A stretch of 64,000 nucleotides of DNA from Polytrichum commune (Eukaryota; Streptophyta; Polytrichopsida; Polytrichales; Polytrichaceae), in assembly GCA_950295325.1 (NCBI GenBank), contig OX485803.1:33356001-33420000 (forward strand). Direction: 5' to 3'. Below, in pieces: positions 22,434 to 30,431 of the stretch. The stretch's first letter is position 1, and every line of letters starts with the position of its first letter. A model generated the notes under the pieces. That model made no database searches. It saw only the letters and a program-made list of their open reading frames with translations, and was not told where the DNA came from. The position numbers and the translations under genes were made by a program.

Positions 22434-22451
22434 TGGCGCCGCTGCCGGGGA
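22434..22451 (+). other. Primer binding site, tRNA-Asp type
   Basis: TGGCGCCGCTGCCGGGGA matches 17 of 18 bases of the complement of the plant tRNA-Asp(GTC) 3' end (TGGCGCCGTTGCCGGGGA from established tRNA sequence). One C replaces T in the middle. It starts four bases after the LTR. Confidence 0.9.
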
Positions 22452-22518
22452 AGGCTGTGGTCGTCTTTTAAGGTTAAATTGGAAAGGGATAATTAACAAA
22501 TGACCGGTGTCAATTACA

Positions 22519-22989
22519 ATGAATACACAAAACAAATGGAGACTTAGAGGGCATAGGATTAGGGATAAGGTGCAAGAGATTAGGAGTCACAACCCACGTC
22601 ATTCACCTGTCGCTAGTCCTACAAATTACCCTAAGTCTCATCATGTTTGTCCAGTGTCCCAACCCATTATAAAAATTGATAACCGAATTTATGAACTTTT
22701 GAGTATCTTCACTGATAGACTCACTAGACTAGAACACTACGTGTATAACACGTCAGAGAGATTGAGGAGAAACCCGTATAGAGAGGATAATCTTCCCGGT
22801 GCTGAAACATTGTGGAGACATATTCAACAAGGGAAAGTACAAGAGTTTAGAGAAGGGGGTAGTGTGTCTACAAGCCAAACTAGGATCCTAACGAAGACTC
22901 GTAGAGGATATTATAGAGAAGATCAAATAGAGTTACCGAGACTGCCTAGGACAATCGACATAACCCAGTGTCGATATTGCTCTAGTTAG
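22519..22989 (+). pseudogene. Gypsy leader ORF, first segment
   Basis: A 157-codon frame starting at the ATG at 22519, with protein-like, basic, R-rich content (for example IIKIDNRIYELLSIFTDRLT). It ends at TAG near 22987, and the protein-like signal carries on in the next frame from about 22990. It lies upstream of the recognisable Gag domain and probably belongs to an N-terminal extension of Gag or a separate leader protein. No family recognised. Confidence 0.45.
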
Positions 22990-23002
22990 TCTTGAAGAAT
23001 TA

Positions 23003-23503
23003 ATGGAGTGGTGTTGGCAAATATCTGAGTCTAATGCATTTGAAGTATATTCGGGACCATATTTATTTTCGGCTTTATATAGATTTTTTCGCCTTGCTTA
23101 CCACGGGGACGGAATCCGTATTAAGCATGAGAGAGTACCCTCACCCAAAGAATTCATAGAGCGATTTGTAGCTTTACCCTTAGATTTGCAGTGGAATATT
23201 ACCAACAGAGTTTGGGACCAAGGAGAGGAATATAGAAGAGTGATTGTGAAGAATGATATCCCTGTATTACCCTTTTCCCTTTGGTTCTTATTCTGTATCT
23301 ACGGAAGATTGAAGAGTGTAACGTCGAGAGTAGTACCTCCAGTGGACGGTACATGGCAAGGAATCAAGTTATCTAGGAAGAAGTACAAGTTTATATTCAG
23401 AAGCCCGAATTATCGAGCCACACCCTTTATACCCGACTTTATGCAGCGAGAACCTGTACAACTCTACCTTCACCCAATTAAGTTTAGTTTAATATGTAGG
23501 TAG
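23003..23503 (+). pseudogene. Gypsy leader ORF, second segment
   Basis: A 166-codon frame from ATG 23003, with globular content rich in W, Y and F (RLAYHGDGIRIKHERVPSPKEF, FRSPNYRATPFIPDFMQ). It is in frame +2 while the preceding segment is in +1. A third open stretch (23520-~23800, basic and A/R-rich) is in frame 0, then the gag-pol frame is +2 again. The repeated frame changes look like a decayed N-terminal coding region. No known family. Confidence 0.45.
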
Positions 23504-23812
23504 AAGATGGTGTAGTTAGGGACAGATAGTCAAACTGGAATCCGCACATGAAAAATCTCATTCTCAATCTGCATCCGTAAGGAAGGCAGCTAGTGATAAA
23601 GCTAGAGAAGATAGAGCGGCAGCCAGAGAGTATAGGAAACAAACACAGGATAGAAGACGAAGTTGGGTTAAGCCATTTTTAGAGGAAGCAAGAGAGGGTT
23701 CTGGTAGTATCCCAGGAGATATTTTTAAGACACCAGTAAATAAACCTACAACAAGTGTTGAGAGGGATTTCTTATCACCGAAAGTTCTCTCACCAGTTCA
23801 CCTACTCCACCA

Positions 23813-26800
23813 TTGTGGGCTACTGCCTATGAACGCACACCATCTCCTGAACTTGACCCAAAGGCTTACGCCAATGTACAAGGCAACCCATTGTTTACGC
23901 CTTATACACCGTCAGTACCCATAGCACAATTAGTACCTCCTCCCTTACAACTAGTAGTACAATTACAACCCGTAGTACAGCTACCACCGATAGTACCGCT
24001 ACCCAATATGGCGGCTAATCCTCCTAGGATCAATAGTGTAGTAAACTTACCCTATTTTCAGGGTAGACCGGGAACAGATCCTGATGTCCATGTGAGGAAA
24101 TTCGAGATTGCATGTGCTGCAAATAGCGTACCTCCGGACAAACAAATGGAAGTATTTGCAGCAACATTGCAAGAGAACGCATTCTTATGGTTTTCCCGTC
24201 AGCAACCATTTGCTAACTGGAACGACCTTAAGAATGCATTCCTGCAATATTTTAGGCCCTTGGGGTTTGAAAACAGTTTAATGGAGAAATTGAGAACCAT
24301 TCGTATGAGTATAAATGAAACCATTGACAATTACTGGGGAAGAATGAGTGACATCCTACTGAGAATGCCCAACCATCAAATCCCGAATAATTTCTTACGG
24401 AATATATTCATAGGAGGTCTATATCCTTTTGAGTTAAAATTATATGTGAGAGAGAGAGCTCCAGCTACTGCTGAGGCAGCTTTTGCTTTGGCAAAAGCTT
24501 GGGAAGAGTCCCGTATAGAGGATCGATACACTTTTGATACTTATAACTACGACCTCTATGACCTACATGGGAATGATCAGTCTTATCACCCAGTGTTGCC
24601 TGGTCAATCACTAACATATCCAGGTGCTAAGCCCATGATAGATGCCACACAGTTCAAACATCCTAGTGCAGATTTGTTTACACCCCCAAGGCTAATGATG
24701 AAGCCTACACCCGTGGTTCAAAACAATTCACAAGAACTAGCCCTTATGGATATCACAAAGAAGTTAGCAGATCTAGAGGTAAAGATCACAAAAGGGGCTA
24801 ATAAAAGACCCCCACCAACTGAAGAGAGAACCAATGTATGGTGTAATAACTGTAAGGGTCATGGTCATCTGTCTAATGAATGTCCCACTCCCAAAGGTTT
24901 GAGAGTTAAGTGCACTTTCTGTGGAGGGAATCATTCAGTCAATGAGTGTTGGAATTTACCTAGAAATCGTGCGGTCAACCAGATAGATGCTAACCAATCC
25001 CGACCTTGGCAACAAGAGCGAATGGGTGATATGCCCAACATGGGATATAACCCCAAAAGAAATTTCAACCGTCGGCAAGTGCCTCTTAGTTTTGGGAATC
25101 AACCAACTTGGGGTGATACCAATCAACCACCAAATTGGAGGGGTCCTCCATATAACCCCCGAACCCAAAATTATAAGACACCGATGCCCAACCAGTATGT
25201 AGTGTGTTTCAGATGTGGAGAGATAGGTCATTATGCAGGAGACTGTCCTAATCCTAGAAAGGTTCAACAATATATACCTTTGTGTGGAAATTGTAAAGAG
25301 GCAGGACATCCTACAACCGAGTGTGATCAACCCCGTAAGGAGGGTCCACCATCTGATAGAGATTGGAAGAAAGGTAAACATGTGACTATACAAGAGGATG
25401 AGAGACAGGATCGTAATGTCCATAGAGTTCAACACTCTAAGAGATTAGACGAGGAAGTGAGTGTAGTGACCACTAGATCCCAAAAACAACCTTTAAAGCA
25501 ACAAAATGGGTCTAGTACTGAGAGGTTTAATGAACAACACAGTGACTTGGAAACGAGTCTCTCTGAATATGCTCAAGCACCCTTGATCAGAGCTCCAAAG
25601 GATAAAATAATTGTGGAAGCTAACGTTGTACCAACAACGATTCTTGAGCAAGCTCAGATTCCATCGCCATCTGTTGTTACCAACCCTCCAGTTGTTGTCT
25701 CCAACCCTCATACACCTATTGTACCCACTAATGTTCTTCACCCCCGTCTAAAGACCTTAACAAGGAGAGAAAGGCCTAAGGGTAAAATGACATCATCACG
25801 ATCGTCTAGAACGATGATGTTATCTAAGGACCTTAAACCCTATGATATCATGGAAGATCTAGATAAAATACAACCAACTATCACAATGAAACAATTGTTG
25901 GCTGTTGCACCACAATGTCGCAGTTCCTTAAGTTCATCCATGATACGTAGACGGCCTAAACCGGCAACAGTCCATGACATTACTTTAAGTCGAGATCCGG
26001 GAACCCCAACCGTTGATGTCATTATAGGAGGTGCTCTTATACCGGGATTCCAAATTGACACGGGATCAAGTGTCAATTTGATGAATGTGGAAACCATGAA
26101 CGAATTAGGGATATCTAATGTAGTCTCTACCACCATTATTTTAAAAATGGCAGACAGCAGTCGAGTAAAACCCTTAGGAGTATTGGAACAAATTCCAACT
26201 CTCGTAGCCAATATTGAGTATAAGATTGATTATGTCGTCTTTAAGACAATGGACGGTGTACAGTCTTATCCAGGTCTTCTTGGACGCACATGGTTGCTAG
26301 ATGCACAAGCCAAAGAAGATTGGGGGAAAGGTACACTGACCATTGGAAGTGGGTTAAAGAAAATAATTTTACCTTTATTTCCTACCCAATATCATGGTGA
26401 AACGCAAGATGAGGAAACTGAGTTCACCAGTGATGATGGCTATGAAACAGAAAGGGAGACTACGGTGAGTGAATCCATACACCGGATAAACGATAAACCA
26501 TTCCAATATGGCCCCGTAGGAATGGGAGAGTACTTTTGTGCACTTGGTGATGGAGATTCTGATGATGCTATTCTAGCCTGGCAGAATACCTTACCGGTAA
26601 ACATGGTCAACAATACGAAAATACATAGTTTTGACCAACTAAGACTAGTCCATATCGTACAAGAAGAAGAAGAACGACCCCAAACACTGGTTAAGGATGA
26701 ATTAGCTAAGAAATGGGAGTCTACCATGTTTGAGTCTGACCAACCTGTCAAAAATTACGTGGTTAAGAATGTGTGTAAAGATATGAATTTGAGTGATGAT

Positions 26801-29557
26801 AACACACCCCGCATTATCAAAGTCTATGAGAAAATAACGGATGATGAGTGGAAGTTTTGGAGAGATTTCTTTAAGAGGAATATTAAAGTCTTTGCATGGA
26901 CGTACAAAGATTTGCGAGGAGTTCCCCCAGAGATCTGTGAGCATAAGATTATTTTAGAGGAAGGAACAACCCCCGTTCGACAAAGACAATATAGGATGAA
27001 TCCAAAATATTCCCTATTAGTTAAGGAAGAAGTGGATAAATTGTTGGAAGTCGGCATTATCTATCCTATTCCATATAGTGATTGGGTGTCACCCATAGTC
27101 GTAGTACCAAAGAAAAACGGCAAACTACGAATATGCGTGGATTATCGGAAGTTAAACAGTGTCACTAAAAAGGATTATTTTCCTCTACCATTCACAGACA
27201 GTATGTTGGACGGAGTAGCAGGATATGATTGTTATTCCTTTATGGATGGATTTTCTGGGTATAACCAAATTTCAATATATCCACCCCACCGTCCCTTAAC
27301 TGCTTTCACGACACCATGGGGTGTCTTCGCACATGCCCGTATGCCGTTTGGTATGTGTAACTCCCCTGGAACCTTTTCTAGATTAGGGGTTAACACATTT
27401 CAGAAATATCTCCATCGTACAATGGAAGTCTTCCTGGATGATTTTGCAGTCTATAGCACCAAAGAGAAACATGCACAACATCTTCAAGAATGTTTTGATG
27501 AGTGTATGAAAGTTGGAATTTCTATTAATACAGCCAAGTCAGTGTTTCTGGTACCATTTGGTAAGTTGGTAGGTCACATAATATCAAAACAAGGGGTTGC
27601 GACTGACCCTGAGAAAATCGCAATCATCTCTTCATTACCTATACCAACCACCGTTTCAGAGGTCAAAGGATTTTTAGGACACACGGGCTATTATCGTCGT
27701 TTCATCTTTCGTTATTCGGTCATCGCTATGCCATTGACTGAATTGTTAAAGAGGACCGATACCCCACCCGTTTGGACTCAGGCATGTACGGAAGCCTTTA
27801 ATAAACTTAAAAAGAAATTAGCCTCTGCACCAATATTAGTAGCTCCTAATTGGGAAAAAGACTTTGAAGTGTATGTGGATGCGTCAAATGTAGCAGTTGG
27901 GGCTGTGTTAAGCCAAAAAGATGAGAAAGGTCATGACCATCCTATATACTTTGCTAGTCGTCAATTAGTTCAGGCAGAGCGTAATTATACAGTCACGGAG
28001 AGGGAAGCCCTAGGAATGATCTTCTCAGTGCAAAAGTTTAGACATTACCTATTAGGGTATAAGTTTGTATTCCATGTCGATCACGATGCCCTAAAGTACA
28101 TGATAAACAAACCCCAATTAAGTGGAAGAATAGCTAGATGGGTTTTATTATTACAAGAGTTCAATTTCACTATCCAAGTTCGACCTGGTAAGAGTCATGC
28201 TAACGCAGACCACTTATCACGGTTAAGTGATGCGTTAGGCACTGAACCCATCGATGACTCCTTCCCCGATGCTGATTTATTTTTCATAGAAAAGGTGTCT
28301 CCTGAATACGCTGAGATAATTAACTACTTACAAACCAATACATTCCCTAGGGATTTTTCTAAAAAACAACAACAGCGATTGGCTTTTAGAGCAGCTCCAT
28401 ACTCGATCATTGCCGACACGTTGTACAAAAAGGGCAAAGATGGTGTATTGAGACGTTGTATTCTGAGTTCAGAAATACCCTTGATTTTGCAAGGATGTCA
28501 TAGTGACCCCGCAGGAGGTCATTTTGCGGGGAATGTCACTGCTAGAAAAGTCTTACAAGCAGGATATTGGTGGCCCACCCTATTTAATGATTGTGTCACT
28601 TACGCTAGACAGTGTGACGTTTGTCAAAGGGTGGGTAAACCTACAGACACATCAGCAATGCCATTACACCCTATCCTAGCATTGGCACCCTTTGAGAAAT
28701 GGGGAATTGATTTTGTTGGTCCAATTAACCCTCCTAGTAAGAGTGGACGTCATCGTTATATTTTAGTTGCTACAGATTATGCCACTAAATGGGCTGAGGC
28801 TGAAGCCACTAAACGGGATGATAAAGAAACAGTTGCTAAATTCCTTAAAACTAATATCCTCTCACGCTTTGGTTGTCCACGAGAGTTGATTAGCGATAGA
28901 GGTACCCATTTTGTTAATGATGTCATTGAGTTATTAACTGATAAATACAAGATTAAACATCGCCTTACTACCCCATATCACCCGAGAGCCAATGGTCAAA
29001 CAGAGAAGACTAATGGAATTCTGTGTAAAATCATTACCAAAACGGTCCAAGGTTCTATGGTTGACTGGGACATTAAGTTATTGGATGCCTTATGGGCATA
29101 TCGTACAGCCTATAAAGTCACAACCAAATTTACCCCTTTTCAATTGGTTTATGGCCAAGAGGCTATTCTACCCATCGAATTGGAATTACCATCTTTACGT
29201 ATAGCGTTGGAAGAGCGATTAGATGACTCAGAATCATTAGAGGAACGGATTGCAATGTTGGAAAAATTGGATGAAATCCGAGCACAAGCTTATCTCAATA
29301 CAGCCGCAATTCAAAAATGGCGGAAAACCTACTATGATAGTAAGATGAAGAATAAAGTCATCTCTGATAATGACTTAGTCTTACTTTATGATAGTCGTTT
29401 TCAAAAATTTCCTGGAAAATTTAAAATTCGTTGGCAAGGTCCTTATAAAGTGGTTAAAAGTTATGAAAATGGCTCTTGCGATCTAGAAGATTTTCAAGGT
29501 CGACCCTTAGCTACTCGCATTAATGGCAATCGTCTTAAGATTTATTGTACTAACTGA
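23813..29557 (+). CDS. gag-pol: Gypsy Gag-Pol polyprotein
   Basis: A single uninterrupted 1,914-codon frame. The first in-frame ATG is at 24008, but similarity to upstream sequence suggests coding started further 5'. Domains in order: retrotransposon Gag around residues 80-220; four CCHC zinc knuckles between about 342 and 505 (CNNCKGHGHLSNEC, CTFCGGNHSVNEC, CFRCGEIGHYAGDC, CGNCKEAGHPTTEC); protease with DTGSS near 749; reverse transcriptase from about 1060, with FMDGFSGYNQI and the catalytic FLDD near 1206; RNase H from about 1350 (YVDAS, TEREAL, HADHLSRL-type end); integrase with an HHCC zinc finger near 1560-1610 and catalytic D (DFVG), D (SDRG) and E (GQTEKTN) near 1633, 1694 and 1731. 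There is no chromodomain. Gag and Pol are in one frame, so no programmed frameshift is needed. Confidence 0.95.
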   Translation: MWATAYERTPSPELDPKAYANVQGNPLFTPYTPSVPIAQLVPPPLQLVVQLQPVVQLPPIVPLPNMAANPPRINSVVNLPYFQGRPGTDPDVHVRKFEIACAANSVPPDKQMEVFAATLQENAFLWFSRQQPFANWNDLKNAFLQYFRPLGFENSLMEKLRTIRMSINETIDNYWGRMSDILLRMPNHQIPNNFLRNIFIGGLYPFELKLYVRERAPATAEAAFALAKAWEESRIEDRYTFDTYNYDLYDLHGNDQSYHPVLPGQSLTYPGAKPMIDATQFKHPSADLFTPPRLMMKPTPVVQNNSQELALMDITKKLADLEVKITKGANKRPPPTEERTNVWCNNCKGHGHLSNECPTPKGLRVKCTFCGGNHSVNECWNLPRNRAVNQIDANQSRPWQQERMGDMPNMGYNPKRNFNRRQVPLSFGNQPTWGDTNQPPNWRGPPYNPRTQNYKTPMPNQYVVCFRCGEIGHYAGDCPNPRKVQQYIPLCGNCKEAGHPTTECDQPRKEGPPSDRDWKKGKHVTIQEDERQDRNVHRVQHSKRLDEEVSVVTTRSQKQPLKQQNGSSTERFNEQHSDLETSLSEYAQAPLIRAPKDKIIVEANVVPTTILEQAQIPSPSVVTNPPVVVSNPHTPIVPTNVLHPRLKTLTRRERPKGKMTSSRSSRTMMLSKDLKPYDIMEDLDKIQPTITMKQLLAVAPQCRSSLSSSMIRRRPKPATVHDITLSRDPGTPTVDVIIGGALIPGFQIDTGSSVNLMNVETMNELGISNVVSTTIILKMADSSRVKPLGVLEQIPTLVANIEYKIDYVVFKTMDGVQSYPGLLGRTWLLDAQAKEDWGKGTLTIGSGLKKIILPLFPTQYHGETQDEETEFTSDDGYETERETTVSESIHRINDKPFQYGPVGMGEYFCALGDGDSDDAILAWQNTLPVNMVNNTKIHSFDQLRLVHIVQEEEERPQTLVKDELAKKWESTMFESDQPVKNYVVKNVCKDMNLSDDNTPRIIKVYEKITDDEWKFWRDFFKRNIKVFAWTYKDLRGVPPEICEHKIILEEGTTPVRQRQYRMNPKYSLLVKEEVDKLLEVGIIYPIPYSDWVSPIVVVPKKNGKLRICVDYRKLNSVTKKDYFPLPFTDSMLDGVAGYDCYSFMDGFSGYNQISIYPPHRPLTAFTTPWGVFAHARMPFGMCNSPGTFSRLGVNTFQKYLHRTMEVFLDDFAVYSTKEKHAQHLQECFDECMKVGISINTAKSVFLVPFGKLVGHIISKQGVATDPEKIAIISSLPIPTTVSEVKGFLGHTGYYRRFIFRYSVIAMPLTELLKRTDTPPVWTQACTEAFNKLKKKLASAPILVAPNWEKDFEVYVDASNVAVGAVLSQKDEKGHDHPIYFASRQLVQAERNYTVTEREALGMIFSVQKFRHYLLGYKFVFHVDHDALKYMINKPQLSGRIARWVLLLQEFNFTIQVRPGKSHANADHLSRLSDALGTEPIDDSFPDADLFFIEKVSPEYAEIINYLQTNTFPRDFSKKQQQRLAFRAAPYSIIADTLYKKGKDGVLRRCILSSEIPLILQGCHSDPAGGHFAGNVTARKVLQAGYWWPTLFNDCVTYARQCDVCQRVGKPTDTSAMPLHPILALAPFEKWGIDFVGPINPPSKSGRHRYILVATDYATKWAEAEATKRDDKETVAKFLKTNILSRFGCPRELISDRGTHFVNDVIELLTDKYKIKHRLTTPYHPRANGQTEKTNGILCKIITKTVQGSMVDWDIKLLDALWAYRTAYKVTTKFTPFQLVYGQEAILPIELELPSLRIALEERLDDSESLEERIAMLEKLDEIRAQAYLNTAAIQKWRKTYYDSKMKNKVISDNDLVLLYDSRFQKFPGKFKIRWQGPYKVVKSYENGSCDLEDFQGRPLATRINGNRLKIYCTN

Positions 29558-30431
29558 GGTCAGTTAGTATAATAAATAAGGGGGGAAGATAGTTTGAAAA
29601 GTAATAAAGAGCAAATTTTTCAAATTTTTCAAATTACTAGGTAGCACGCCGCGAATTATTAAATTGGGCAATAATCAAGTTAATCATAACAAAGGGAATT
29701 TAAGCATCAGCCTAAAATCAATCTATCAGAGAGAAAAGATAATGCAAAGAACATATTTCGATGAAGCGATAAAGACAGGTAGGTTGATTTTAAATTTTGA
29801 ATTGAAATATTAAAACATCAGTGTAGACGTTTTTTTTAATTTGCCTAATTACTACTAAACTTTTAATAAAGATTAGATTTCAAAGCCAAAACTAAAACTA
29901 GAAATTAATGGTAATAGGCTATAATCTTGGAAATAACACATGATACTCATTTAATTATTTAGGTCTGATAAGATTGATTGAGCTTAATGGAGGAAGAAAT
30001 GATTGGAAACAATCTCATGATGAAAATCTGAAGGGTTGTTAAATGATGAAAGCTGGCTATGATCATGCAAGGCCCATAATGGGGGCGGGTGAGCCTAACC
30101 ACTCCCCTCTTAATCATGATTTGTCACACACCACACATGGCGGCGCGAATTCGAGCAAGCTCTTACCAAGTTCAGGCTATAATCAAAGGATCCCTCACAA
30201 ATGCAACAGGTGCATTAGTGGTTACCAGCTGAGAGTGAATCAACGAATGTGTAGTGTGAGTTCGAGTGTGCATGCCGAGGGAGATTTCAGAGTTCAAATT
30301 GTGAGGACTGTGTGAAATTTTGAGTGTTCTCTGAGAATACTGAGCGAAACAAGTAGTAATCTTGACTACCATTGAGATTGAGGTTAATCAGGAGAGTGGT
30401 TGAGGAGTGGTTTGCAGGCTATAATCAAAAG
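29558..30431 (+). other. Spacer between pol and the extra ORF, with an internal purine tract
   Basis: About 0.87 kb without a convincing gene; the small frame at 30043-30315 has no recognisable content. Just after the pol stop is TAAGGGGGGAAGATAG (about 29577-29592), which has the form of a polypurine tract although it is 3.7 kb from the 3' LTR. GGCTATAATC words occur at about 29915, 30175 and 30417. Confidence 0.5.
29577..29592 (+). other. Internal polypurine tract, possible second plus-strand primer
   Basis: AAGGGGGGAAGA follows the pol stop codon by about 20 bp. In most gypsy elements such a tract lies directly before the 3' LTR. Here the tract before the LTR (33326-33333, GCAGGGGG) is shorter. 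It could be a central PPT, or a relic of the PPT before the downstream ORF was acquired. Confidence 0.4.

Noticed and set aside
22434-22451. Possible tRNA gene fragment
   Set aside because: Its position four bases after the LTR and its length identify it as the primer binding site.
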